This document shows, piece by piece, positions 36,087-46,673 of a stretch of 64,000 nucleotides of DNA. The DNA comes from Calothrix brevissima NIES-22. Its GTDB lineage: Bacteria; Cyanobacteriota; Cyanobacteriia; Cyanobacteriales; Nostocaceae. The stretch covers positions 1,178,001-1,242,000 of the forward strand of contig NZ_AP018207.1 of assembly GCF_002367995.1 (NCBI RefSeq), given 5' to 3'. The notes beneath the pieces were generated by a model. That model saw only the letters and a list, made by a program, of their open reading frames with translations. It did not search any database and had not been told where the DNA came from. Numbering within the stretch: the stretch's first letter is position 1; every line of letters begins with the position of its first letter. The translations under genes were made by a program, and so were the position numbers.

Positions 36087-37016
36087 TTAAACTGTGCTGC
36101 GAATGACTTCGCTAATAGTTTGACTAACTAAGGGATTATCCCAATAGCTACCATGTGCATCCCCACCCCATAATAATGGTAATAATTTCTGTCTGAAAGG
36201 CAAGTTGAATACATTACCTTTATCGGTGATCACATCTTGGATGTCTACATAGTCTTTGCTACTGTCTAAAAGTATGGGCTTGAGTCCTTCTAAGGGGTAA
36301 GCAATGGGATCGCCGGGATGAGCAAAGTTACGCCAAGCTAGGGGTTTTTGTCGCAAGTTATGTAAATTGGCTAACAGGGTGCTGAGTTCGGGTGTGAGAT
36401 CGTGAGTACTAACACCGTTAACGTTACCGCTAATATTCAGCAGACTAAATAATGCTAATGGTGAACCCAGTGTGTGAATACTAGCGATGGGAATTCCGGT
36501 TTGAGGATTGGGATCTATCCCAAAAAGAATGTTACGCAATGATTTGACGCTGTTGCGCACCGACTCATCTAGAATGGGATCTTCCCAACGACGAGCGAAG
36601 AGAATGTCAAATAAGATAACTGTACCCCAACTATGGGTAATGAGATGTAAGCGATCGCTTGTTTGCACATTTGTCAGTTGACTCAAAGCTTGCTGTTGAA
36701 ACCTTTGCACTACCTGTGTACCTACATGGCGACTTAAGTAAAGTGCTGCATCCCCGACAAACTCTAGTATTTGTTCTGTACGAAAATCTCTAAACCAAAA
36801 TTCATTCCACTTTGAAGAAGCTTCGATTCTGGTGACTAATTCCTGTTGTGCGGGTAAATTTAAATCTCCCCAGAAAAAGAAAATTGGCTTTATCGTCCGC
36901 GATTTATCGGTAATTGACTCCTGAATGCCTTTTACTAGGCGCTGACATAATCCTTCAAATACCTTTTGATCGTAAACTTTGACCCCATGCACAAACAAAA
37001 TATAATCGGTTGGCAT
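36087..37016 (-). CDS. Alpha/beta-hydrolase-fold protein (lipase-like)
   Basis: 309-aa soluble protein. Begins TDYILFVHGVKVYDQ (strand plus oxyanion His-Gly), has the nucleophile elbow LITHSWGTVILFD with Ser in H-S-W-G, a candidate acid Asp in HPGDPIAYP and a candidate His in GGDAHGSYWDN near the C-terminus. No signal peptide. The frame can begin at a GTG five codons upstream (37031); GAGG before ATG 37016 supports the latter. No partner genes; substrate unknown, esterase or lipase likely. Confidence 0.72.
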   Translation of the reverse strand: MPTDYILFVHGVKVYDQKVFEGLCQRLVKGIQESITDKSRTIKPIFFFWGDLNLPAQQELVTRIEASSKWNEFWFRDFRTEQILEFVGDAALYLSRHVGTQVVQRFQQQALSQLTNVQTSDRLHLITHSWGTVILFDILFARRWEDPILDESVRNSVKSLRNILFGIDPNPQTGIPIASIHTLGSPLALFSLLNISGNVNGVSTHDLTPELSTLLANLHNLRQKPLAWRNFAHPGDPIAYPLEGLKPILLDSSKDYVDIQDVITDKGNVFNLPFRQKLLPLLWGGDAHGSYWDNPLVSQTISEVIRSTV

Positions 37017-37242
37017 TTTACTAGTCCTCACAACGACTGTATATAGAATCCAACTTGCGAGCTAAAAAATGCGGATGCGATCGCAAAATATCACAAAATG
37101 GGGCATGGGGCATGGAGCATGAGGCAAAGCAAAGACGCGATGAATCGCGTCTCTACAATTGTCCCCCACCCTGAAAACAGTGGGTTTTCCCTCCGACTTT
37201 CTGTAAACTGTTGAAACTGGCTGTTTTGCAAAAGAATGTCCT

Positions 37243-39393
37243 ATGGCGAATTTTTTATTAGAAGTTGGTACAGAAGAACTACCCGCAGGTTTTCTCGGTG
37301 GGGCGTTGGCACAATGGAGATCGCTAATTCCGCAAAGTTTGGCTACAAATAGTTTAACTAGCGATGCTGTGGAAGTTTACGGTACTCCCCGGCGATTGGC
37401 GGTATTAATCAAGGGTTTACCTTCCCAGCAACCAGACAGGGAGGAGGAAATTAAAGGCCCTCCCGCCCAAGCTGCTTTTAAAGATGGACAACCCACACCC
37501 GCAGCTTTGGGTTTTGCGAAAAAACAAGGTGTGGAAATCGCCGCCCTACAAATTCGCCCCACAGATAAAGGGGATTTTGTTTTTGTTAACAAAAGTATTC
37601 CCGGACGACCGGTAGCGGAAATCTTAACAGAATTGGTTCCTCAATGGATTTTGGGGTTAGAAGGTAAGCGATTAATGCGCTGGGGTGATGGGGATATGCG
37701 ATTTTCGCGCCCGATTCGCTGGCTGGTGGCGTTGTTGGATGCGGCGGTATTGCCGATTGAGTTGGTGAATGCTTCTAAGGTGGTGAAAAGCGATCGCATT
37801 TCTCGCGGTCATCGTGTCTTACATCCAGAAACGGTCACAATTTCCCAAGCTACAGATTATGTTACCACGCTTCGCTTGGCTTCTGTGGTAGTTAATGCCG
37901 AGGAACGCGCGAAAACAATTCAAGAACAAGTCCAGGTATCAGCCGCTAATTTAAGTGGAACTACGGAAATTTACCCGGATTTATTAGCGGAAGTTACGAA
38001 CTTAGTTGAGTATCCCTCAACAGTTGTGGGTAATTTTGAAGCCGAATTTTTGAACTTACCTACTGAGGTGATTACCACTGTGATGGTAAGTCACCAGCGT
38101 TATTTCCCAGTTTTCCAGGATGAAAAGCAGCAAGCATTATTACCTAATTTCATCACAATTTCTAACGGCGATCCCAGCAAAGCCGATATTATTGCGGTGG
38201 GTAATGAAAGGGTAATTAGAGCCAGACTGGCAGATGGGCAATTTTTCTACAAAACCGATTTAGCCAAGCCTTTAGAAAGCTTTTTACCACAGTTAGAAAA
38301 AGTCACTTTTCAAGAAGATTTAGGTTCCCTGCGGCTGAAGGTAGAACGCATCGTTAAAATCGCCGCCCAAATCGCCAGCCAGCTACAATTACCAGAAAAT
38401 CAAAGGCAACATATCCAAAGAGCCGCCTTACTCTGTAAAGCTGACCTAGTAACCCAAATGGTTTATGAATTCCCCGAATTACAGGGAGTAATAGGCGAAA
38501 AGTATGCTTTAGCTAGTGGAGAAACGCCAGAAGTAGCCAAAGCGATTTTTGAGCATTATTTACCCAGGGGAGCCGATGATATTTTACCTGCAACTCTTAC
38601 CGGGCAAATTGTGGGTTTAGCCGATAGATTAGATACTTTAGTCAGTATTTTTGGCTTAGGTTTAATTCCTAGCGGTTCCTCCGATCCCTTTGCTTTACGG
38701 CGAGCGGCAAATGCGGTAATTAATATTACCTGGGCAGCAAATTTAGGGATTAATTTAGCTGATTTACTAGAGCAAATCACCACAGATTTTGTTGCTAAGT
38801 ATGACAAAGATAAAAGCCAATTAATCGCCAATCTGCGAGAATTTTTCTTACAGCGTATCCGTACCTTATTGCAAGAAGAAAAACAGATAGATTACGACTT
38901 AGTCAATGCAGTTTTAGGCGAGAATGACACCGAATATACCGAACGAGCATTGCAGGATTTATTAGATGTCCGCGATCGCGCTTTATACCTGCAACAAATT
39001 CGCCGTGATGGTACTTTAGATACCATCTATGAAACTGTTAACCGTTCCACACGTTTAGCGGCGCAAGGAGATTTAGATACAGAACAATTAGACCCCACAT
39101 CCTTAGTCCGTGAGGAACTCTTCCAAAAGTCTTCTGAAGCAGCTTTTTACAAAGCCTTAGTCGAATTAGTCCCCCAAACACAAGCCGCCGCGCGATCGCG
39201 TAATTATCAACTGTTAGTCACAGCCTTAGGGAAAATTGCTCCTACTGTGAGTAGCTTTTTTGATGGTGCAGATAGTGTTTTAGTTATGGATTCCGATCCA
39301 GCAATTAAACGCAACCGGTTAAATTTGTTAGGACTGCTGCGCAATCACGCCCGTGTTTTAGCTGACTTTGGTGCGATCGTCAAAAATTTGTAG
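37243..39393 (+). CDS. glyS: Glycine-tRNA ligase beta subunit
   Basis: 716-aa beta subunit of the alpha2beta2 glycyl-tRNA synthetase. Seen: start [15 protein letters not shown], the signature [35 protein letters not shown] and the HD-like [22 protein letters not shown]-terminal anticodon-binding part with [18 protein letters not shown]. Full length. glyQ is not in this window, as is usual in cyanobacteria, where the two genes are apart. murD follows after 88 nt in the same direction. Confidence 0.97.
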   Translation: MANFLLEVGTEELPAGFLGGALAQWRSLIPQSLATNSLTSDAVEVYGTPRRLAVLIKGLPSQQPDREEEIKGPPAQAAFKDGQPTPAALGFAKKQGVEIAALQIRPTDKGDFVFVNKSIPGRPVAEILTELVPQWILGLEGKRLMRWGDGDMRFSRPIRWLVALLDAAVLPIELVNASKVVKSDRISRGHRVLHPETVTISQATDYVTTLRLASVVVNAEERAKTIQEQVQVSAANLSGTTEIYPDLLAEVTNLVEYPSTVVGNFEAEFLNLPTEVITTVMVSHQRYFPVFQDEKQQALLPNFITISNGDPSKADIIAVGNERVIRARLADGQFFYKTDLAKPLESFLPQLEKVTFQEDLGSLRLKVERIVKIAAQIASQLQLPENQRQHIQRAALLCKADLVTQMVYEFPELQGVIGEKYALASGETPEVAKAIFEHYLPRGADDILPATLTGQIVGLADRLDTLVSIFGLGLIPSGSSDPFALRRAANAVINITWAANLGINLADLLEQITTDFVAKYDKDKSQLIANLREFFLQRIRTLLQEEKQIDYDLVNAVLGENDTEYTERALQDLLDVRDRALYLQQIRRDGTLDTIYETVNRSTRLAAQGDLDTEQLDPTSLVREELFQKSSEAAFYKALVELVPQTQAAARSRNYQLLVTALGKIAPTVSSFFDGADSVLVMDSDPAIKRNRLNLLGLLRNHARVLADFGAIVKNL

Positions 39394-39481
39394 TCAAAAT
39401 GTACCAAAACTAGGTGTAATTTTTGCCTAGAAACGCTACCATTATTAATGCTTAACCAGGGAACGGTGCTATACACAATCT

Positions 39482-40855
39482 ATGCCTAGAGCCTCTATCA
39501 TTGGATTAGGAAAATCCGGGATTGCTGCGGCGAGATTGTTGCAAAGGGAAGGCTGGGAGGTGGAGCTAAACGATCGCAACACCTCCGAAACCCTCCTTAA
39601 ACAACAACAAGAACTTGCTACAGAAAACATCACAGTAAAACTAGGGCATTCCCTAGAATTAAATGATGTCGATTTACCGCAATTAATAGTTGTTAGTCCT
39701 GGTGTTCCCTGGGATATTCCGGTATTAATTAAAGCCAGAGATCATGGTATTGAAACTATCGGCGAAATGGAACTGGCTTGGCGATATTTGCAAACTAAAC
39801 CTTGGGTAGGTATTACTGGTACAAATGGTAAAACTACCACCACAGCTTTAATCGCCGCCATTTTTCAAGCTGCTGGCTTAGACGCTCCCGCTTGCGGTAA
39901 CATTGGCTACGCTGCCTGTGAAGTAGCTTTAGCGGAAAAATTACCAGATTGGGTAATTGGCGAAATCAGCAGTTATCAAATTGAATCTTCCATTACCCTA
40001 GCGCCTCGCATTGGCGTCTGGACAACATTCACCCCAGATCACCTCAGCCGCCACAAAACTTTAGAAAATTACTACAACATCAAAGCCAAATTATTGCACA
40101 ATTCCCAATTGCAAGTATTTAATGGTGATGATGCCTACTTAAACAAAGTCGGCTTAAGTCAATGGCCTGATGCCTATTGGACAAGCGTTAAAGGTAAAGA
40201 ATACCTCATCAGCGACAAAGGCTTTTATATAGAAGATGGCTGGGTATTCGAGAAATTAACCGCCACAGCCACACCCCAACCGATTGTTGAAGTCTCCGCC
40301 TTGCGCATGGTGGGAGAACATAACCAGCAAAACCTCCTCATGGCTGTTGCAGCAGCGCGGTTAGGAGAAATCGAAATTGAGGCAATTTCTCGCGCCGTGA
40401 GTGAATTTCCCGGCGTTCCCCATCGCTTAGAACATATCTGCACTTGGGAAGGAATTGATTTTATCAACGACAGCAAAGCCACCAACTACGACGCCGCCGA
40501 AGTTGGTTTAGCATCTGTGCAAAGTCCGGCAATTTTGATTGCTGGTGGTGAAGCCAAAGCCGGCGATGATACAGGCTGGTTAGCCAAAATTCAAACCCAA
40601 GCCGCCGCCGTGCTATTAATTGGGAACGCCGCCCCAGCCTTTGCTCAAAGGTTGCAAGAGGTAGGTTATGATAATTACGAAATTGTCGAAACAATGGAAA
40701 ATGCCGTCCCTAAATCGGCAGAATTAGCGCAGAAATATCAAGCTTCAGTAGTTTTACTCTCTCCTGCTTGTGCTAGTTTTGACCAATATCCCAACTTTGA
40801 AGTACGCGGCGAACATTTCCGTCAGCTTTGTTTAGATTGGGTAGGTAATCGTTAG
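39482..40855 (+). CDS. murD: UDP-N-acetylmuramoyl-L-alanine--D-glutamate ligase
   Basis: 457-aa cytoplasmic Mur ligase that adds D-glutamate to UDP-MurNAc-L-Ala in peptidoglycan synthesis. Seen: N-terminal dinucleotide-like loop [18 protein letters not shown] loop [27 protein letters not shown], the carbamylated-Lys region with [32 protein letters not shown], and C-terminal [22 protein letters not shown]. Full length with normal motifs. No dcw cluster around it; cyanobacterial mur genes are typically dispersed. Confidence 0.97.
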   Translation: MPRASIIGLGKSGIAAARLLQREGWEVELNDRNTSETLLKQQQELATENITVKLGHSLELNDVDLPQLIVVSPGVPWDIPVLIKARDHGIETIGEMELAWRYLQTKPWVGITGTNGKTTTTALIAAIFQAAGLDAPACGNIGYAACEVALAEKLPDWVIGEISSYQIESSITLAPRIGVWTTFTPDHLSRHKTLENYYNIKAKLLHNSQLQVFNGDDAYLNKVGLSQWPDAYWTSVKGKEYLISDKGFYIEDGWVFEKLTATATPQPIVEVSALRMVGEHNQQNLLMAVAAARLGEIEIEAISRAVSEFPGVPHRLEHICTWEGIDFINDSKATNYDAAEVGLASVQSPAILIAGGEAKAGDDTGWLAKIQTQAAAVLLIGNAAPAFAQRLQEVGYDNYEIVETMENAVPKSAELAQKYQASVVLLSPACASFDQYPNFEVRGEHFRQLCLDWVGNR

Positions 40856-40951
40856 CAACTCTTAGGGGGACTTTGATTCTTTTCACAAAAATCTTGATTC
40901 AAATCTAAGAGGATGTTTTAAAAGTCCTTTCGTTGGTATCAAAAAGTTTTA

Positions 40952-41197
40952 GATCCCCCTAAATCCCCCTTACAAAGCAGGGCTGTTTCGTTCCCTAAAA
41001 TGGATAAAATTGCAAGATACAAAGAGACAAAAATTGAGAACAAGCACACAATGTTAGCCAAAAATTTTTGCGCCTTCTACCCAAAATAGGTGATTTTTCT
41101 TTGCGTCTTTGCGCCTTTGCGTGAGATTATCCTCTTGACAAATTTCCAACACCAGCGAATGAAACAGCCCTGCTTAAAAAGGGGGGTAGGGGGGATC
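40952..41197. repeat. Long-arm inverted-repeat element (MITE-like)
   Basis: Left end GATCCCCCTAAATCCCCCTTACAAAGCAGGGCTGTTTCG (40952-40990) pairs imperfectly with the right end (41157-41197, AACAGCCCTGCTTAAAAAGG then GGGGTAGGGGGGATC). About 165 bp of non-coding DNA between, including the TTTGCGTCTTTGCGCC intergenic motif. It lies between murD and the convergent hydrolase gene. Confidence 0.75.
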
Positions 41198-41321
41198 GAT
41201 TAGTATCTAAAATCACAGCCAACAACTTTTCAAACAACCTCTAATGGTTTGTAATTATTTCCCCCCTGTAACCTATTTGTATCAAACTGAAAGTGAAACG
41301 GTATTAGGGGGGATCGAAAAG

Positions 41322-43553
41322 TTACCGACTGCGAAAACCTTGTTGTCCATTTACCGGATCAAACAACACATCGTATTTATCAAAAAATCCAATTCCCGGA
41401 TTCACAAATACCGGATTTCCCGCCTTAGGGTTAATATTCACGCTCCACACATTAAATCCGTCGCGATTTCCTGGTTTGACGCTGTAGTCAAAAATTCCCG
41501 GAATTGTCACCTTTACAGCATTCTCTGGACGCAATCTTCCAGGTTTGAGCTTACCCATAAGTACAGCAGATTGTAATTCTGTCGCAGCGTTAATTACTCC
41601 TGTATCCGCAACCATAATACTATTGCAGGCATTTTTTACAGCAGTCCCAGCAATAGTTAAACAAACTCCATTCAGTTGCGAGTTCCATCTATTACCCGGT
41701 ACATCATTAATCGTAGGTTGTTGACTTAAGGGAACCATCCGAAAACCTTCGCGATTATTAGCGGTTAAACCCAGAATTAAATTACCGTTATTTTTCCCGC
41801 CACCATTACCACTAATAATCAATCCGCTACTGAGATTTCCTGGGAGTTTCCGCAAAGGATTATAGGGAAGTGCAGTTTCGCCATAGTTGACGCCAATAAT
41901 ACCAGAAAATGCTGCACCACTTTTTGCAGAACAATTTGGTTTTTGCGGCAGACATTGACGACTGGTAACAATTTGTACAGGGATAGGTTCATCTGTCGGA
42001 ATCAAACCAATCTGCATAATCGTGTAAGCTAATTCACCTTCTAAAACAGTGCCATCACTGAGAACTTCTTTAATGATTTGACCTGTTCTATTGATAGGCG
42101 AATTACCGAGAAATCCCGCCGGAACTCTCAACCCAGCAGAATTTGTATCGATTAACACCCGTTTTGGTTGACCACCAGCAACAGATACTTCCATAAAATA
42201 ACCGCGTCCCCGTTGCCCCAGGGAACCTTTAGTATATAAAGGAACAGATATAGTATTAAAGCTAGGCTTACGCGCAATCACCTGGGAAGTATCGCGCACA
42301 ACCGGATTGGGGAATATTTCTTGAAAACCTGCTTGGCGTTGGGCGACTGGTTCTTGTCCATAATCCCACAGACTTTCATAATAGAAAAAAGTCACACCTA
42401 AACCCCGTTGTTGTGCTGCCCGTACTTGAGATTGAATTTGTTGTATAGAAACTGGGCGATTTCTCAAACCTGTCATAATACCAACACCAGTTGGAATTAA
42501 TTGTTGAGTTTCGATAATTTCTGGGCTGGTGAGTTTACTATTAAAACTATCCAAATCGTTACGATAAAGCTGGACAATTAACTCATCAACTACACCCAAC
42601 CTTACCCAGTTCAGCCAATCTTGGAGTTGATATTTATAAGCAAAATCGTAGTAATTGGGAGATACAGAGAAAATTGCATTAGGTTTTCTCGCTTTCACTG
42701 CTCGATTTAGCTGCATCATAAAAGCAGTGATTTTATCTGTACGCCATTGCTTCCAAGCTTGGGCGTGGGGATTTGGTGGCGGTGGGCTACCAGTTTCTTG
42801 AGTATACAAGTTAATTGTGTATTTATCGTAGCCAAAATCAACCGGTAAACTCATGTGGTCGTCAAATTGAATACCATCAGCGTTATACTGGGTGATGATT
42901 TCTAATACCAAATCAGTAATAAACTGTTGCACTTCTGGGTGAAAGGGATTCAGCCAAGCGACTTCACCCGCAGCAGTAATAGAAGTTTGGGTTCCATCTT
43001 GCTTTTGTGTCAGCCAATCGGGATGAATTGTGGCGAGTTCGGAAGTTAGGGGAGCCATAAAACCAAACTCAAACCAAGGAATAGCGAGTACTCCTTGACT
43101 ACGGGCTTGATTCACAATGTCTGCAATTATGTCTTGCCCTTCTTTACCTTTAAAATAAAAGGGAATACCTGCGCGTCGAGCTACAGCGCTAGGATATTTT
43201 GTATAACCATCATTCCAAACGAGGGGATAAATGGTGTTAAAGTTCAAGCGACGTAGTTCTGCAATGGTGTTTTGCAGTTTCGCGCGATCGCTCAAAATGT
43301 CAAAATCATTATTAGTTAACCATACCCCGCGAATTTCTTGCTGGGGTGACGGCGAAATTTGCGCTGCTACTGGGGTGAGGTGATTTAACAGCAATACTGT
43401 AGTCAAGGATAATGCAAAGAGAATCAACAGCGATCGCTTAATTAAGCGCGAAAGTCTATAAATAAAAGCAAATTGCATAATAAAAGACATTAGCTTACTT
43501 AGCAAGCTAAAAATTTTTATACCTTTATTGCGAATGTAATTTACCATTATCAT
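41322..43553 (-). CDS. GHL10-type glycoside hydrolase-like protein with C-terminal protease-like domain
   Basis: 743-aa exported or membrane-anchored protein: hydrophobic signal at about residues 40-60 (RSLLILFALSLTTVLLL) ending PVAAQ. Residues about 70-425 match the GHL10/DUF187 family: EIRGVWLTNNDFD, TIYPLVWNDGYTKYPS, LAIPWFEFGF, DGIQFDDHMSLP, AIFSVSPNYYDF. The remaining ~310 residues are separate: VPLYTKGSLGQRGRGYF, VLIDTNSAGLRVPAGFLG, SGIIGVNYG, MVADTGVINAAT, reminiscent of a pepsin-like/DUF3443 fold with two Asp motifs (DTN and DTG). Start uncertain; Met 22 codons in (43490) would place the signal nearer the end. The hydrolase probably acts on cell-wall or exopolysaccharide. Confidence 0.8.
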   Translation of the reverse strand: MIMVNYIRNKGIKIFSLLSKLMSFIMQFAFIYRLSRLIKRSLLILFALSLTTVLLLNHLTPVAAQISPSPQQEIRGVWLTNNDFDILSDRAKLQNTIAELRRLNFNTIYPLVWNDGYTKYPSAVARRAGIPFYFKGKEGQDIIADIVNQARSQGVLAIPWFEFGFMAPLTSELATIHPDWLTQKQDGTQTSITAAGEVAWLNPFHPEVQQFITDLVLEIITQYNADGIQFDDHMSLPVDFGYDKYTINLYTQETGSPPPPNPHAQAWKQWRTDKITAFMMQLNRAVKARKPNAIFSVSPNYYDFAYKYQLQDWLNWVRLGVVDELIVQLYRNDLDSFNSKLTSPEIIETQQLIPTGVGIMTGLRNRPVSIQQIQSQVRAAQQRGLGVTFFYYESLWDYGQEPVAQRQAGFQEIFPNPVVRDTSQVIARKPSFNTISVPLYTKGSLGQRGRGYFMEVSVAGGQPKRVLIDTNSAGLRVPAGFLGNSPINRTGQIIKEVLSDGTVLEGELAYTIMQIGLIPTDEPIPVQIVTSRQCLPQKPNCSAKSGAAFSGIIGVNYGETALPYNPLRKLPGNLSSGLIISGNGGGKNNGNLILGLTANNREGFRMVPLSQQPTINDVPGNRWNSQLNGVCLTIAGTAVKNACNSIMVADTGVINAATELQSAVLMGKLKPGRLRPENAVKVTIPGIFDYSVKPGNRDGFNVWSVNINPKAGNPVFVNPGIGFFDKYDVLFDPVNGQQGFRSR

Positions 43554-43598
43554 CTAAATCAGCTTGCTAAAAATTCCCGACAATCCAAACATAAAATT

Positions 43599-43623
43599 AC
43601 TGCATCAGATTTTCTGATGCAGT
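43599..43623. promoter_or_regulatory. Perfect hairpin between divergent genes
   Basis: ACTGCATCAGA / TCTGATGCAGT, 11-bp arms with a TTT loop, 46 nt upstream of the GHL10-type gene start. Position upstream of both divergent genes fits an operator or leader hairpin; a dispersed repeat is the alternative. Confidence 0.35.
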
Positions 43624-43856
43624 AGAGCTTAGTGAGATAATTGACGCCATCAACAGGTAATTAGTGCCAAAATCTCCTACTTTTGTCAACTTCGTCGTCA
43701 ACAACTAGAAAAATTGATATGGATAAATTTGGTAGTTCCTTACAGCTTGAAACTAGCGTTGACGGTTGACTGTTGACGGTTGACTGTTGACTGTTGACGC
43801 TTGAAGATTTTCATACCCTCCTTGTCTCCCTTGTCTCTCTTATCCCCCTTCCTCCT

Positions 43857-45488
43857 ATGTTTACAGTTCTTCCCAAGCAAATAGCATCGATGCAAACCCG
43901 TGATGGTATACGCTTAGATGCAGATATTTACCGTCCCGATGGGGAGGGGGAGTTTCCGATATTATTAATGAGACAACCTTATGGTAGAGCGATCGCATCT
44001 ACTGTGGTATATGCTCATCCTACTTGGTATGCAGCCCAAGGTTACATCGTCGTGATTCAAGATGTCCGGGGAAGGGGCAGTTCTGAGGGAGAATTTAAAT
44101 TATTTAGTCATGAAATTACCGACGGTGAAGACACGGTAAATTGGGCGGCGAGTCTTCCCCAAAGTAATGGCAAGGTGGGGATGTATGGCTTTTCCTATCA
44201 AGGAATGACGCAACTATATGCCGCAGTCAACCAACCAGCCGCTTTAAAAACAATATGTCCGGCAATGATTGGCTATGATTTATATGCAGATTGGGCTTAT
44301 GAAGGCGGCGCATTCTGTTTGCAAACAAATCTAGCATGGGCAATTCAATTAGCAACGGAAACCGCCCGATTGCGTCAAGATAAAGTAGCCTATCAAGCAT
44401 TATTTGCTCTTTCTCGTAATCTTCCTGTAAATAATCCCGAAATTCTCCAATCTCTCGCCCCAGAATCTTTTTATCACGATTGGCTAGGTAATTCTCAAGC
44501 TGACGCAGCTTACTGGCAAGAACTTTCACCCAAACGCCATTTACAATCTGTTGATTTGCCCATGTTCCACATTGGCGGCTGGTTTGATACTTACCTGCGC
44601 GGAACTCTACATTTATATGACGATATGGCAGCCCGTAGCACGCCGCAACATCTCTTAGTCGGGCCTTGGGCGCATTTACCTTGGGGTCGAAAAGTTGGTG
44701 ATGCTGACTTCGGATTGAACGCAGCTAGCCCTGTAGATATAATGCAAATTCGCTGGTTCAATCAATTTCTTAAAGATATAGATACAGGTTTACTGCAAGA
44801 AGAACCTGTTTGCTTATTTGAAATGGGAAGTAATATTTGGCGCAATTTTCCTAGCTTAAAAGTATCAAACCAAAAATTCTATTACTTGTCAACCACTGGT
44901 TTAGCCAGCATCCGCGAAGATTCAGGAAGCCTCACCCCCAATCGTCAATCTCATAGCCAAAATTCCGATGTATTAGTTCACGATCCTTGGCGACCGGTTC
45001 CCACTTTAGGCGGTCATGCAGCGATACCAGCCGGAGTATTTGAGCGATCGCATTTAGATTTACGTTCTGATGTATTAACCTACACTACCGAACCCCTTGC
45101 AGCAGACTTACACATAGCCGGAAATATCATCCTAGAAATATTTTGTAGCGCCGATCAAGCAAGTTACGATTTATGCGCCATCCTCTCTGAAGTTCATCCT
45201 GATGGAAAGGTATATAATTTAACCCAAGGTTATATACATTGTCCCGTCGGCACAAATCCCGCACCGTTGAAAATGCAACTGCAAGCGACTTGTGCCCGTA
45301 TCCCTCAAGGTCATGCTTTGCGCTTGAGTTTGAGTGCAGCTTGTTTTCCCGCCTACCCCATGAACTCTGGAACTGGCGCAGTAATTAATAGCGAAGGTTT
45401 GTTGAATGCTCAAATTATTACCTTAACCGTTCTTTGTGGAGGTGAGGCGAATTCTCAACTTTTATTACCTGTAGTTGCGCCTAGCTAG
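43857..45488 (+). CDS. CocE/NonD-family hydrolase
   Basis: 543-aa serine hydrolase of the X-Pro dipeptidyl-peptidase/cocaine-esterase group. Seen: SMQTRDGIRLDADIYRP, VIQDVRGRGSSEG, nucleophile elbow MYGFSYQGMTQ, candidate acid in HIGGWFDTYLRG, candidate His in VGPWAHLPWGRK, and a C-terminal jelly-roll domain (from about residue 380) with LDLRSDVLTYTTEPL. The frame extends 21 codons upstream into CTTGTCTCCC and STRR repeats from a TTG; ATG 43857 is the right start. No secretion signal. Substrate probably an ester or amide, not deducible. Confidence 0.9.
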   Translation: MFTVLPKQIASMQTRDGIRLDADIYRPDGEGEFPILLMRQPYGRAIASTVVYAHPTWYAAQGYIVVIQDVRGRGSSEGEFKLFSHEITDGEDTVNWAASLPQSNGKVGMYGFSYQGMTQLYAAVNQPAALKTICPAMIGYDLYADWAYEGGAFCLQTNLAWAIQLATETARLRQDKVAYQALFALSRNLPVNNPEILQSLAPESFYHDWLGNSQADAAYWQELSPKRHLQSVDLPMFHIGGWFDTYLRGTLHLYDDMAARSTPQHLLVGPWAHLPWGRKVGDADFGLNAASPVDIMQIRWFNQFLKDIDTGLLQEEPVCLFEMGSNIWRNFPSLKVSNQKFYYLSTTGLASIREDSGSLTPNRQSHSQNSDVLVHDPWRPVPTLGGHAAIPAGVFERSHLDLRSDVLTYTTEPLAADLHIAGNIILEIFCSADQASYDLCAILSEVHPDGKVYNLTQGYIHCPVGTNPAPLKMQLQATCARIPQGHALRLSLSAACFPAYPMNSGTGAVINSEGLLNAQIITLTVLCGGEANSQLLLPVVAPS

Positions 45489-45583
45489 GGGCTAGGAAAG
45501 GGGGACAAGGAGGATAAGGAAGACAAGGAAGAAAATTGTACAGATGCGACGAATCGCGTCTCTGTCTAATAACTAATAACATT

Positions 45584-46069
45584 ATGCTAATTAAAACCAA
45601 GCAATTTCAAATATCGCCTAAAGAATTAAGAGGAATTATTGCCGTTGATTATTATAAACGGATGAAGCTTTTCTTAATTCTGTTCTCAGTTTTGGCGGTT
45701 ATAAATATTATCTTGTCTATCATCCAGCAAAAATTTAGTTGGTGGTTATTATATTTCTTGGGCTTTCTGGCTTATATGCTCTCTGTACCTTATTGGATAA
45801 AGCTACAAGGGCGAACTTCTGCCTTAAATTTTCAAAGCAGATATTGCGAAATGGATGAAAATTTTATCGCCATATTTTTTGAAGATGGTAGTATCACCAA
45901 GCTGAGATATGAGCATTTTGTGAAAGTAGTCAAAAAAGGCGAATTTTACTTTTTATATATGACAAAAGTGCAATTTCACTATTTACCTATAGCCGCTTTT
46001 GAATCAGAAAAAGATATGCACAGATTTGATTTATTTTTAGAAGGTAAACAGTTAATTAAATTATGGTGA
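45584..46069 (+). CDS. YcxB-like membrane protein
   Basis: 161-aa protein with the layout of YcxB-like proteins: polar N-terminus (LIKTKQFQISPKELRG), two adjacent hydrophobic helices (about 31-49 and 55-72: LFLILFSVLAVINIILSI and WWLLYFLGFLAYMLSV), then a soluble beta-rich domain (SRYCEMDENFIAIFFEDGSITKLRYEHFVKVVKK). The frame runs 16 codons upstream through a repeat to a false start; ATG 45584 is preferred. Function of the family is unknown. It follows the CocE-type gene on the same strand with 95 nt of repeat between. Confidence 0.72.
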   Translation: MLIKTKQFQISPKELRGIIAVDYYKRMKLFLILFSVLAVINIILSIIQQKFSWWLLYFLGFLAYMLSVPYWIKLQGRTSALNFQSRYCEMDENFIAIFFEDGSITKLRYEHFVKVVKKGEFYFLYMTKVQFHYLPIAAFESEKDMHRFDLFLEGKQLIKLW

Positions 46070-46139
46070 TGGGCATTGGGCACTGAAAATGACAAATAAC
46101 AATTGTACAGACGCGATAAATCGCGTCTCTAACAAATGA

Positions 46140-46607
46140 CTATTGACTATCTTCTGGATCGCAACGAATTTCAACCATGAAACCATCAGGATCGTAAAAA
46201 TAGACACCTCTACCAGTAGGACGAGTAACAGGGCCGTGTGCGATCGCAATTTGATTATCTTTGATTACTGCTACAGCTTGATCGAATAATTGCGGCTCAA
46301 TATCAAAAGCTAAATGATAAGCTCTAGTAAAAGTCTTCTCTGGATTGGGATCTGGTGGTGATAATTCTGATTCGCCAAATAAATCAATAATTGTACCATC
46401 GGGAGTAATAAAATTAGCTACTTTCCCGGCGGCGACAAGTTCAACTAAGGTGGCGGGTACTTCATCACCTGTGAGTTCGTGCAGTCCTAAAATAGTCCCG
46501 TAAAAATGTCGGGAAGCTTGCATATCCTTAACGTTGAGTGCAATGTGGTGTACTTTCCGTAAAACGCCTGGAGCCAGGACACTTTTTGTACAAGAGTTAG
46601 ATAGCAT
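46140..46607 (-). CDS. VOC-superfamily (glyoxalase/dioxygenase-fold) protein
   Basis: 155-aa metal-dependent fold protein: VHHIALNVKDMQASRHFYGTILGL, LAFDIEPQLFDQAV, and the closing strand GRGVYFYDPDGFMVEIRCDP. His in the first motif, His/Leu in YHLAFDI and Glu in MVEIR are in the usual metal-ligand places. It resembles fosfomycin-resistance or glyoxalase-like stand-alone VOC proteins; the reaction is unknown. Convergent with the YcxB-like gene across a palindromic repeat (46100-46138). Confidence 0.85.
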   Translation of the reverse strand: MLSNSCTKSVLAPGVLRKVHHIALNVKDMQASRHFYGTILGLHELTGDEVPATLVELVAAGKVANFITPDGTIIDLFGESELSPPDPNPEKTFTRAYHLAFDIEPQLFDQAVAVIKDNQIAIAHGPVTRPTGRGVYFYDPDGFMVEIRCDPEDSQ

Positions 46608-46673
46608 GGCAGAATCAATTTTCTCTAGTTATTGACAATTAATATCTTCAACTTCTAGTAAGTCGCAATTTTC

